Assembly (NCBI GenBank): GCA_021828575.1
Contig: JAJZEL010000106.1
Location: 1-12,481, forward strand
Reading direction: 5' to 3'
From: Pseudomonadota bacterium
GTDB taxonomy: Bacteria > Pseudomonadota > Gammaproteobacteria > Burkholderiales > Ferrovaceae
DNA length: 12,481 nt
In this document: in pieces, positions 1 to 6,833 of the stretch
How the letters are laid out: the number at the start of each line of letters is the position of its first letter
How positions within the stretch are numbered: position 1 is the first letter of the stretch
Translations under genes and position numbers: made by a program
The notes under the pieces: model-generated
Seen by the model: only the letters and a program-made list of their open reading frames with translations
The model's database searches: none
Told to the model about the DNA's origin: nothing

Positions 1-787
1 AGAGCAGTGCTCCCCGGAAATCAGATGTCCAGAAAATTCTCAGGAATGAAAGACGGTCATAATCCCACTTCCAGGTAAAAAGAGGACGATATCCCGGTGG
101 GGCCATTGCAGAATGGTGGACATGCAGGCGATATGCGACTACAAGGATTCCAAACATCAGATAGGGCCATGCAGATGTTAATTTTGCTCGAAACCTGAGG
201 GCTGGGGTTACCAGCAGCATGGACCCGCCAATCGCGCATGCCATTAAAAAAACAAGCCCATGCGTAAAGAAGAGAAGGATGCCTATTCCGGTCAGCTTGA
301 TTCCGTTTGCCATTGAAGGCTGTTTGGAGTATCTCAACGCCACGAGAACAAGAAAAAGTCCAATGGGTAATGCCAGTATGAAGGGGTAGAACCCTAAATC
401 ATAAGAAAGCGAGAAGAAGGCTGGGATGAACATCCATTTCAAGCGTGGGTCACTGCCAAATTCATTCTGAAGTAGGCAGCAGGCCAGAAGGAACAGGAAA
501 AATGCCAGGGTCAGTACCAGTTTCAGGGCCCAGACAACGGGTATGGCCACTGAGAGTACTAAAGCCAGAATATCCCCCAAGAGATAAGGGGTGAACAAGT
601 TGATTTGCAGCATGGGTAACCATGATGATTGCCCATTCCAGAACTGTCTCAGGAGTTCAACCTGCCCTGCGTGCTGGGGCAGGTCCAGCATGGGGGGATA
701 AGGGGGAAGCCAAATCAGGCTACTTGCAAAAAGCGCGGCAACAATGAACCAGGAAGGCATCCTGGAGAACAGGCCTGAGGCCATCAT
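1..787 (-). CDS. Multi-pass membrane protein, GT-C-like, 3' end cut by window edge (partial)
   Basis: The frame is open from an ATG at 787 to the window edge, giving 262 visible residues with no stop; the C-terminus lies outside. The ATG overlaps the stop of the upstream glycosyltransferase as ATGA. A second ATG follows immediately. The protein is strongly hydrophobic, with apparent membrane segments near residues 12-28, 65-84, 86-106, 132-150, 165-183 and 208-222. After the first segment comes a periplasm-type loop with PPMLDLPQHAGQ (33-42), including D35 and H39. An acidic residue in the first loop is typical of GT-C glycosyltransferases that use lipid-linked sugars. I do not recognise a precise family, so function is inferred from topology, this motif and the coupling to a polyprenyl-phosphate sugar synthase-like gene. 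It could instead be an uncharacterised polymer-export or flippase-like membrane protein. That it is a real gene is clear; its function is not. Confidence 0.8.
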   Translation of the reverse strand, partial: MMASGLFSRMPSWFIVAALFASSLIWLPPYPPMLDLPQHAGQVELLRQFWNGQSSWLPMLQINLFTPYLLGDILALVLSVAIPVVWALKLVLTLAFFLFLLACCLLQNEFGSDPRLKWMFIPAFFSLSYDLGFYPFILALPIGLFLVLVALRYSKQPSMANGIKLTGIGILLFFTHGLVFLMACAIGGSMLLVTPALRFRAKLTSAWPYLMFGILVVAYRLHVHHSAMAPPGYRPLFTWKWDYDRLSFLRIFWTSDFRGALL

Positions 788-1479
788 CTGAAAAGGTTGT
801 ATTTGATGATGCAATACAGCGCACGCACCCCATCCTTCCAGTTGATTTTCTTTCCTTCGGCGTAAGTGCGCCCGTAATAGCTGATGCCCACCTCATAAAT
901 CCTGCAATTCAGCTTGGACACTTTTGCCGTGACTTCAGGTTCAAATCCAAAGCGGTTTTCCTCGAGCGTGATCTGCTGGATGATTTCCCGTCTGAAAAGC
1001 TTGTAGCAGGTTTCCATGTCTGTCAGATCGAGGTCCGTGAACATGTTGGACAGGAGCGTCAGGAAGCTGTTGCCCAGACGATGCCAGTAATACAGGACGC
1101 GATGTGCTTCACCCCCTGAAAAACGTGACCCGAACACTACGTCTGCCTTGCCATCTTTTATGGGGGCAATCAGCTTTGGATACTCATTCGGATCATATTC
1201 CAGATCGGCATCCTGGATAATGACCAGGTCACCCGTGGCGGCCTGTATTCCGGTCCGCAAGGCAGCTCCCTTGCCCTGGTTATGTTCGTGGTAAATGACG
1301 CGAGCGACCCGACCCGAAGGTTCGATTTCCGTTTTCAGTTTTTCCCGGGTGCCGTCTGTGGAGCAGTCGTCCACGATGATGATTTCTTTTTCCGGATAGG
1401 ATGACCCATTCACCGCATCGACAATGGACTCGATGGTACGGAGCTCGTTGTAGCAGGGAATGATGATGGATAAACGCAT
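784..1479 (-). CDS. Family 2 glycosyltransferase, polyprenyl-phosphate mannose synthase (DPM1)-like
   Basis: This 231-residue enzyme has a GT-A fold and probably transfers a sugar from a nucleotide donor to a polyprenyl phosphate at the cytoplasmic face. Visible motifs are the N-terminal LSIIIPCYNE, the nucleotide-binding VDDCSTDGT (36-44), the metal-binding DAD at 90-92 in VIIQDADLEYDP, GSRF (117-120), TDMETCYKLF (153-162), RFGFEPE (176-182), and a C-terminal YGRTYAEGKKI segment typical of bacterial DPM1-like proteins. There is no C-terminal membrane domain, so it is the soluble type. The ATG at 1479 shares one base with the prlC stop (TGATG), and its own stop overlaps the next gene's ATG, so translation is coupled on both sides. 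No good Shine-Dalgarno precedes it. The family is secure; sugar and acceptor cannot be read from the sequence. Confidence 0.9.
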   Translation of the reverse strand: MRLSIIIPCYNELRTIESIVDAVNGSSYPEKEIIIVDDCSTDGTREKLKTEIEPSGRVARVIYHEHNQGKGAALRTGIQAATGDLVIIQDADLEYDPNEYPKLIAPIKDGKADVVFGSRFSGGEAHRVLYYWHRLGNSFLTLLSNMFTDLDLTDMETCYKLFRREIIQQITLEENRFGFEPEVTAKVSKLNCRIYEVGISYYGRTYAEGKKINWKDGVRALYCIIKYNLFR

Positions 1480-3506
1480 CAGGTCATGCCATGTTGTCGT
1501 AACAGGGCATCAATGGTGGGAGGACGTCCCCTGAGCGCAATGAAGGATTCCATGGCAGGACGGCTACCGCCAACGGCAAGGATCTCGTGCCGTAACCGAG
1601 CGCCGCTGGAAGCATCCAGCCCCCCGTTTTCCTCGAACAGGCTGTAAGCGTCGGCCGACAGCACTTCTGCCCATTTATAACTATAGTAGCCTGCCGCATA
1701 GCCTCCGGCGAATATGTGGGAAAAGCTGTTGGGGAAGCGGTGCCACTCGGGAGGAAACACCACGGCCACCTCCCGGCGAATGCGATCCAGAAGCTGAAGG
1801 TGGGATTCCTTCAGTGGATAAGGACCATGCAGTTCCATGTCAAACAGGGAAAATTCGATCTGGCGTACCATCTGCATTCCGCTCTGGAAATGACGGGCTG
1901 CCTGCATGCGGTCGAAAAGCGCGCGGGGAAGGGGTTGCCCCGTTTCCACATGCCGGGTCATGCCAGACAATACTTCCCATTCCCAGCAGAAATTTTCCAT
2001 GAACTGGCTGGGAAGTTCCACGGCATCCCATTCCACACCATTGATCCCGGAAACGGGGAGATCTTCCATTTCAGTCAGGAGGTGGTGCAAGCCGTGACCA
2101 AATTCGTGGAACAGGGTAATGACTTCGTCGTGCGTGAAAAGTGCAGGTTTGCCTTCCACGGGACCTGAAAAGTTGCAGGTGAGGTAGGCCACTGGCGTTT
2201 GCAGGCCCGTGGCCTTGCGGCAGCGGGTAATGGCATCATCCATCCATGCCCCTCCCCGCTTGCCCGGGCGGGCATAGAGGTCCAGATAAAACTGTCCCAC
2301 CAGTTCCTGGCTGCTGGCATCGCGCAGGGCAAAAAACCGCGCATCCGGATGCCATAGGGGCGCTTCTGCGGGAGAAACCGTGAGGCCATACAGGTGATGA
2401 ATCACCGTGAACAGTCCGGTCAACACCTGATCTTCCGGAAAATACTGTTTGACCTCCTGTTCCGAAAACGCATAACGTTTTTGAAGCAGTTTTTCCGAAG
2501 CCCAGGGCACATCCCACGGTTCCAGATTTTCCAGGCCCAGTTCTTTCGTTGAAAATTCGCGCAGTTCATCCCAGTCACGCCGGGCAAACGGTTTTGCACG
2601 GTGTGCCAGGTCGCGCAGGAAAGTGAGTACAGTCCGGGGTGAGTCGGCCATTTTGGGTTCGAGGGACAGGGTGGCGTAGCTTTCGAAACCAAGCAGTCTG
2701 GCTTCCTCAGCCCGGAATTCCAGCAGTCGTTCTATCAGTGGAGCATTATTCCACTCAGCCGGCCCGAATTCGGAAGCCCGCGTGGCATTGGCCCTGTACA
2801 TGAGTTGACGCAATTCGCGTGAATCGGCGTACTGCATGATGGGCAGGTAACTGGGGGCATGCAGGGTGAATACGTGGCCTTTCCTGTCCTTTTGTCGTGC
2901 GGTTTCCTGAGCTGCAGCCACCACATCGGCAGGTAGTCCGGCAAGTTGCGAAGGATTGTCCACTGCATACTCGAAAGCATTGGTGGCATCCAGCAGGTTC
3001 TGTTCAAAACGGGCGCCTGTGGCGGCCTGCTCTTCCTGAATCTCCAGAAAACGGGATTTTTTTTCTGTGGACAGTTCCGCTCCCCCCAGTCGGAAATCCC
3101 TCAGTGCATTCTCTACAATGCGTTTCCTGGCGGGCGTCAGCGTTTCAAAATCAGGAGACTGTCGCAAGGTTTGATAACCCGCAAACAGCCCTTCGTGCTG
3201 GGCCAGGGTGGCCCAGTACTGGGTGATTTTGGGCAATGTGGTGTTGTAGGCATCGCGCAGTTCCGGGGTATTGACCACGGCATTGAGGTGCGCTACCTGA
3301 CCCCATGCACGCGACAACCGTTCGTTGCCTTCTTCCAGGGGGATGACAAAGTTGTCCCAGGAAGGATGTTTTGCGTTGAGTAACACCTGATCGAGCAGTT
3401 TGCGGTTTTCTGCCATGAGGGTGTCCATGGCTGGTTCCACATGGGAAGGCTGGATGTGTGCAAAACGGGGCAGCCCTGAAAAATCAAGCAAAGGGTTCGT
3501 ATTCAT
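1479..3506 (-). CDS. prlC: Oligopeptidase A, M3 family zinc metallopeptidase
   Basis: At 675 residues this is full length for oligopeptidase A (about 680 in E. coli). It is a cytoplasmic zinc peptidase that degrades small peptides, including cleaved signal peptides. The zinc motif HEFGH is at 467-471 in LFHEFGHGLHHLL. The third ligand is most likely E497 in VEWDAVELPSQFMENF, about 25 residues further on. The C-terminal HIFAGGYAAGYYSYKWAEV segment (597-615) carries the tyrosines that bind substrate in M3 enzymes. The ATG at 3506 lies 9 bp after the pyrX stop with no clear Shine-Dalgarno, so translation probably depends on coupling. The gene has no evident link to pyrimidine synthesis; its place looks like operon accretion. 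M3 family members are similar, but the length and the ELPSQ region favour prlC/opdA over dcp. Confidence 0.96.
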   Translation of the reverse strand: MNTNPLLDFSGLPRFAHIQPSHVEPAMDTLMAENRKLLDQVLLNAKHPSWDNFVIPLEEGNERLSRAWGQVAHLNAVVNTPELRDAYNTTLPKITQYWATLAQHEGLFAGYQTLRQSPDFETLTPARKRIVENALRDFRLGGAELSTEKKSRFLEIQEEQAATGARFEQNLLDATNAFEYAVDNPSQLAGLPADVVAAAQETARQKDRKGHVFTLHAPSYLPIMQYADSRELRQLMYRANATRASEFGPAEWNNAPLIERLLEFRAEEARLLGFESYATLSLEPKMADSPRTVLTFLRDLAHRAKPFARRDWDELREFSTKELGLENLEPWDVPWASEKLLQKRYAFSEQEVKQYFPEDQVLTGLFTVIHHLYGLTVSPAEAPLWHPDARFFALRDASSQELVGQFYLDLYARPGKRGGAWMDDAITRCRKATGLQTPVAYLTCNFSGPVEGKPALFTHDEVITLFHEFGHGLHHLLTEMEDLPVSGINGVEWDAVELPSQFMENFCWEWEVLSGMTRHVETGQPLPRALFDRMQAARHFQSGMQMVRQIEFSLFDMELHGPYPLKESHLQLLDRIRREVAVVFPPEWHRFPNSFSHIFAGGYAAGYYSYKWAEVLSADAYSLFEENGGLDASSGARLRHEILAVGGSRPAMESFIALRGRPPTIDALLRQHGMT

Positions 3507-3515
3507 GGAATGGGC

Positions 3516-4799
3516 TCAATGCGGGCTGGATTCGTAAACAAGAAAACCACCCACCAGGGTGTGGGTCACCCGGCCTGGCAGGGGCAGGTTCAGGAAGGGT
3601 GTGTTCTTTCCCTGGCTTTTCAGGGAATGAGGTGTCACGACCCACTCTTCACGTGGATCGAATATGCACAGGTCGGCCACCCCACCGATGGCAAGTTGTC
3701 CAGCAGCAATGCCGAGAATGCGGGCAGGTGCTTGCGTGATGCGTGTCAGGGCTGTTTTCAGGGGAACGCGGTCTTCGTGCGCCCACTTGATGGTTAGCGG
3801 CAACAGAAGCTCAAGCCCGGTGGCTCCCGGTTCAGCCGCTTCAAAAGGCAGTTGTTTGGCATCCATGTCCACAGGGGCATGGTCAGACACCAGAGCATCA
3901 ATGGTGCCGTCCGACAGGCCGGCACGCAAGGCATTCCGGTCCGCCGGACTGCGCAGGGGCGGGGTCAGTCGGCAATGGGCATTGAAATAACCCAGGTCGT
4001 GTTCTGAAAGATGAAGGTGATTGATGGACACGTCACAGGTCAGCGGCAGACCTTCGGCTTTTCCGGCGCGCACCAGGGCCAATCCGGCTGCGCTCGACAA
4101 GCGGCACAGATGGACTCGTGCCCCGGTCTGGCGCATGAGTTCCATGATGGTGGAAATGGCAATGGTTTCAGCGCAGGCAGGAATGGCGGGAAGGCCCAAC
4201 CGGGTCGCCACCTCGCCATCGTGCGCCACACCGTCTTTTGACAGATGGGGATCCTGAGGTTGCAGCCAGACGGTAAAGTCGAACGTGGCGGCATAATCCA
4301 GTGCGCGCATGAGGACCAGGGTATCGGTTAACGGGGCGTTGGCCTGAGAAAAAGCCACGCATCCGGCGTCTCGCAATTCTCCCATTTCAGTCAGGCGCTG
4401 CCCCTTGAGTTGTTGAGTCAGGGCACCCAGCGGGTAAACGTTGGCCTGATGCCGGTTAGCGGCTCTGTGCTTGAGCATTTCCACCAACCCCGGCTCATCC
4501 AGTGGGGGATCGGTATCGGGGGGGCAGGACAGACTGGTGACTCCGCCTGCTGTCGCAGCAAACATTTCGCTTTCCAGTGTGGCCAGGTATTCGTAACCAG
4601 GTTCCCGCAGGCGGGCGGCCAGGTCCACAAGTCCTGGCAACACCCATTTTTCATGGGCATCAATGACCTTGTTGGGAGTGAACCCGGAGGGTTCCTGGCC
4701 AATGCTGACGATTTTACCAGCGGCCACGAATACGTCCTGTACTTCGTCGAGTCCGTTGCCCGGGTTCATGACCCGACCCTGGTTGATGCGAATCTTCAT
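3516..4799 (-). CDS. pyrX: Non-catalytic dihydroorotase homologue (PyrX/PyrC'), structural partner of PyrB
   Basis: This 427-residue protein has the type I dihydroorotase layout: PGLVDLAARLREPG at 55-68, GGVTSLSCPPDTDP, then SDHAPVD near 305-311 and a C-terminal beta-sandwich. The metal centre is missing. The HxH motif is A61 and R63, the bridging Lys/Asp position is about A153 (the usual DDG is SQAN), the HxED histidine is Q180, and the HxxHVS histidine is R233. Only D306 remains. Ligand positions are from my knowledge of Aquifex/Bacillus enzymes. Such proteins in Pseudomonas and relatives (PyrC') do not catalyse the reaction but hold PyrB in an active class A dodecamer, and I infer that role here. 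The ATG overlaps the pyrB stop as ATGA and has a strong AGGAG (4808-4812) 8 nt upstream. A catalytic PyrC should be encoded elsewhere. Confidence 0.93.
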   Translation of the reverse strand: MKIRINQGRVMNPGNGLDEVQDVFVAAGKIVSIGQEPSGFTPNKVIDAHEKWVLPGLVDLAARLREPGYEYLATLESEMFAATAGGVTSLSCPPDTDPPLDEPGLVEMLKHRAANRHQANVYPLGALTQQLKGQRLTEMGELRDAGCVAFSQANAPLTDTLVLMRALDYAATFDFTVWLQPQDPHLSKDGVAHDGEVATRLGLPAIPACAETIAISTIMELMRQTGARVHLCRLSSAAGLALVRAGKAEGLPLTCDVSINHLHLSEHDLGYFNAHCRLTPPLRSPADRNALRAGLSDGTIDALVSDHAPVDMDAKQLPFEAAEPGATGLELLLPLTIKWAHEDRVPLKTALTRITQAPARILGIAAGQLAIGGVADLCIFDPREEWVVTPHSLKSQGKNTPFLNLPLPGRVTHTLVGGFLVYESSPH

Positions 4800-5761
4800 G
4801 GCAGCCGCTCCTGTTTTCCCGCCAGAATGGACATGACAGCCATGCGCACGGCGATGCCAAACGTGACCTGCTGGAGAATGACTGACTGGACGCCATCCGC
4901 TACCTCGGAGTCGATTTCCACCCCTCGGTTCATGGGGCCTGGATGCATGACTATGGCGTCAGGGCGGGCGTGTGCCAGCTTGTCCGGGGTCAGCCCGTAA
5001 AACTTGAAATATTCGTCCCGGCTGGGCAACAGTGCTCCATTCATTCGTTCATTCTGCAGGCGCAGCATGATGACCACATCCACATCCCTGAGTCCCTGGG
5101 GCATGTGATGGAAAACGCGAACTCCCAGTCGTTCCACGTCTCTGGGAATCAGGGTTTGGGGACCGATGACACGCACTTCGGGGACACCCAGCGTGGTAAG
5201 CGCATGGATTTGTGAGCGGGCCACGCGGGAGTGCAGTACGTCGCCCACAATGGCGACCCGCAGATGGTCGAACCGGTGCTTGAAGTGGCGGATGGTGTAC
5301 ATGTCCAGCAGAGCCTGGGTGGGGTGGGCGTGACGGCCATCCCCTGCGTTGATCACGTGGATGCCAGGGCCCACATGACGGGCGATGAGATGGGCTGCGC
5401 CGCTTTCCGCATGGCGTACCACGAACATGTCAGCCTGCATGGCAGAGAGGTTGTCCACGGTATCCAGCAGGGTTTCCCCTTTGCTTTGGCTGGAAGCGCT
5501 GACATTGAGGTTGAGGACATCGGCGGACAACCGTTTGGCGGCAATTTCGAACGTGGTGCGGGTACGGGTGGAGGCCTCGAAAAAGAGGTTGAAGACTGAT
5601 TTACCCTGGAGATGGGGCACCTTCTTGATGTCTTGACGGGCCACCTGTTCGAAAGAACGGGCCGTATCCAGAATTTCGATCAGGGTGGCTGGAGGCAGAC
5701 CCTCAATGGATAACAGATGCTTGAGTTTTCCCCGCTCGTCCAGTTGTGGATGGGAATTCAT
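4796..5761 (-). CDS. pyrB: Aspartate carbamoyltransferase catalytic chain
   Basis: PyrB joins carbamoyl phosphate to L-aspartate, giving N-carbamoyl-L-aspartate, the committed step of pyrimidine synthesis in the cytoplasm. Its 321 residues are near the usual catalytic-chain size. The carbamoyl-phosphate site FFEASTRTRTTFE has S64-T65-R66-T67-R68. The loop SASSQSKGET carries K94 and supplies residues to the neighbouring subunit. HPTQALLD (146-153) and HPGPMNRG (273-280) complete the signatures. There is no long N-terminal extension of the kind that carries nucleotide regulation in Pseudomonas; the short lead MNSHPQLDERGK may still contribute. No pyrI follows; the next gene is pyrX, which fits class A ATCase. 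The ATG overlaps the ruvX stop as ATGA, with a GGAG about 11 nt upstream inside ruvX. No pyrR or attenuator lies in front. Confidence 0.97.
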   Translation of the reverse strand: MNSHPQLDERGKLKHLLSIEGLPPATLIEILDTARSFEQVARQDIKKVPHLQGKSVFNLFFEASTRTRTTFEIAAKRLSADVLNLNVSASSQSKGETLLDTVDNLSAMQADMFVVRHAESGAAHLIARHVGPGIHVINAGDGRHAHPTQALLDMYTIRHFKHRFDHLRVAIVGDVLHSRVARSQIHALTTLGVPEVRVIGPQTLIPRDVERLGVRVFHHMPQGLRDVDVVIMLRLQNERMNGALLPSRDEYFKFYGLTPDKLAHARPDAIVMHPGPMNRGVEIDSEVADGVQSVILQQVTFGIAVRMAVMSILAGKQERLP

Positions 5762-6186
5762 GAAGGATAGGACTCCAGATAGGTGCGCAATACCAATGCA
5801 GCAGCCTCGGCATGTTCTTCTTCAGAGCACTCTGCATGGGTTTTTCCCTGCTGCTTGAGGGTTTGCCAAGCCTCTAGCGAAGTGTAGCGTTCATCCACCA
5901 TGTGGGTGGGAAGGCCTGACCGACGTGCCAGTTCGCGCGCAAAATTTCTGGACTGCCGAGTGCTTTCCTGCTCAAGGCCTTCCGCATCAAGGGGCAGGCC
6001 AACCACCAGGGCAGCAGGCTCCCATGTTTTCAGGAGGGTGTCCACAGCCAGCCAGCGAGCGGCCCGAGTGGTGGTTTGCAAGGTGTCCAGAGGGCGGCAC
6101 ACACCGGTACCAATCTCGCCAATGGCCACTCCCGTAAACTTCAGCCCATAGTCAAAGGCGAGAACCAAGCCTTCCCCGTCAGGCAT
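5758..6186 (-). CDS. ruvX: RuvX/YqgF, RNase H-fold putative Holliday junction resolvase / pre-16S rRNA nuclease
   Basis: YqgF-family proteins are small RNase H-fold nucleases linked to 16S rRNA 5'-end maturation and annotated as Holliday junction resolvase-like. Signatures are LAFDYGLKFTGVAIG with D12, VVGLPLD (61-67) and VDERYTSLEA (97-106) with E99. The third acidic position, Asp in E. coli (VDSASAVIILESY), aligns with H125 in EEEHAEAAALVLRTY. The longest frame begins at a TTG at 6219 and would overlap yqgE by 41 bp. I prefer the ATG at 6186, which gives 142 residues (E. coli has 138), starts just before the conserved strand, and overlaps yqgE by 8 bp. An intermediate ATG at 6198 is possible. 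Pairing with yqgE is conserved in many proteobacteria. Identity is secure; full catalytic competence is not. Confidence 0.92.
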   Translation of the reverse strand: MPDGEGLVLAFDYGLKFTGVAIGEIGTGVCRPLDTLQTTTRAARWLAVDTLLKTWEPAALVVGLPLDAEGLEQESTRQSRNFARELARRSGLPTHMVDERYTSLEAWQTLKQQGKTHAECSEEEHAEAAALVLRTYLESYPS

Positions 6187-6742
6187 GGCCTGCCACATCG
6201 GACAAATGGGCGGGATCAATACCCAGGATGCTCAGTGCTGTGGTCAGACGCTGCTCTGCAGGCGTGTCAAACATCACGTCCATTCGTGCTTCGACGGTGA
6301 GCCAGCTGTTGAGGGCAATTTCGTGTTCCAGTTGTCCTGCCTCCCAGCCCGCATAACCCAGCGAGACCAGTATTCTTCGGGAAGATTCCTGTCCCTGGGC
6401 AAGGTCTTCCAGAATGTCCCTGGACGTGGTCAGGCCCACAAAGTCGTTGATGCGCAAGGTGGATCGCCAGTTGCCTACAGGACTATGCAGTACAAATCCC
6501 CTGTCCGTCTGGACTGGTCCCCCGAAATAAACGGGTTGCTCCAGTCGTGGAGCATGGCTTGAAGGGATGTCGATCTGGCTTAGCAGGTTGTCGAGTGTCA
6601 ACCCCATGGGGCGATTCACCACCACTCCCAGGGCACCATTTTCATCATGCTTGCACACGTAGGTCAGCGTTCCGGAAAAACTGGAATCCTGCATGGCAGG
6701 CATGGCAATGAGAAAATGATTGGTCAGGTTGACAGAATCCAT
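6179..6742 (-). CDS. yqgE: UPF0301 / AlgH family protein YqgE
   Basis: The 187-residue length is typical of the family. Conserved segments are LTNHFLIAMP (6-15), ALGVVVNRP (37-45), VYFGGPV (71-77), GFVLHSP (82-88) and the C-terminal GYAGWEAGQLEHEI followed by N-S-W. The biochemical role is not settled: the Pseudomonas member AlgH was named for an effect on alginate regulation, but most members are uncharacterised cytoplasmic proteins. It is the first gene of the minus-strand operon and directly precedes ruvX. The ATG at 6742 fits the conserved N-terminus. No clear Shine-Dalgarno precedes it, and a -10-like GATAAT ends only 6 nt upstream, so the transcript may have little or no leader. Confidence 0.94.
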   Translation of the reverse strand: MDSVNLTNHFLIAMPAMQDSSFSGTLTYVCKHDENGALGVVVNRPMGLTLDNLLSQIDIPSSHAPRLEQPVYFGGPVQTDRGFVLHSPVGNWRSTLRINDFVGLTTSRDILEDLAQGQESSRRILVSLGYAGWEAGQLEHEIALNSWLTVEARMDVMFDTPAEQRLTTALSILGIDPAHLSDVAGHA

Positions 6743-6758
6743 GGGTGAATTATCTCAT
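6729..6758 (+). promoter_or_regulatory. Candidate sigma-70 promoter for phrB
   Basis: A perfect TTGACA at 6729-6734 is followed by weak -10 candidates: TATCTC (6751-6756, 16 bp spacer) or TCTCAT (6753-6758, 18 bp spacer). Transcription would start near 6765 and give a leader of about 70 nt before the phrB ATG, containing the dyad at 6772-6792. The -35 lies inside the 5' end of yqgE on the opposite strand. The -10 is poor, so this is tentative. Confidence 0.35.
6749..6754 (-). promoter_or_regulatory. Candidate -10 element for the yqgE operon
   Basis: On the minus strand GATAAT (five of six matches to TATAAT) ends 6 nt before the yqgE ATG. At a 17 bp spacer the -35 position (6772-6777) reads ATGGTC, a poor match to TTGACA, and falls exactly in one arm of the dyad at 6772-6792. 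This would suit an activator-dependent or repressed promoter producing a nearly leaderless mRNA. No other obvious promoter is seen for the seven-gene operon between 6743 and 6833. Confidence 0.3.
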
Positions 6759-6771
6759 ATTCCCGGTCACA

Positions 6772-6792
6772 GACCATCCATTCCTGATGGTC
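6772..6792. repeat. 7 bp perfect inverted repeat in the yqgE-phrB divergent region
   Basis: GACCATC (6772-6778), a 7-base spacer, then GATGGTC (6786-6792) form a perfect dyad with arm centres 14 bp apart. It is the most regular structure in the short divergent gap. It could be an operator for a dimeric regulator or a hairpin in the phrB leader. It is not followed by a T-run in either direction, so a terminator is unlikely. Confidence 0.55.
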
Positions 6793-6833
6793 GGGGCGGG
6801 TGGGATTCTTCCCTTTAAAAAAGAGTGAATCAC

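Noticed and set aside
57..239. 60-codon minus-strand frame near the left edge
   Set aside because: It lies in another frame of the same strand within the open, hydrophobic membrane-protein frame that runs from 787 to the edge.
4410..5000. 196-codon plus-strand frame spanning the pyrX-pyrB junction
   Set aside because: It is antisense to two clearly identified genes, and the product resembles no family.
6772..6792. Reading the divergent-region dyad as a rho-independent terminator
   Set aside because: Neither strand has a T-run after the stem, and there is no upstream gene end that needs one.
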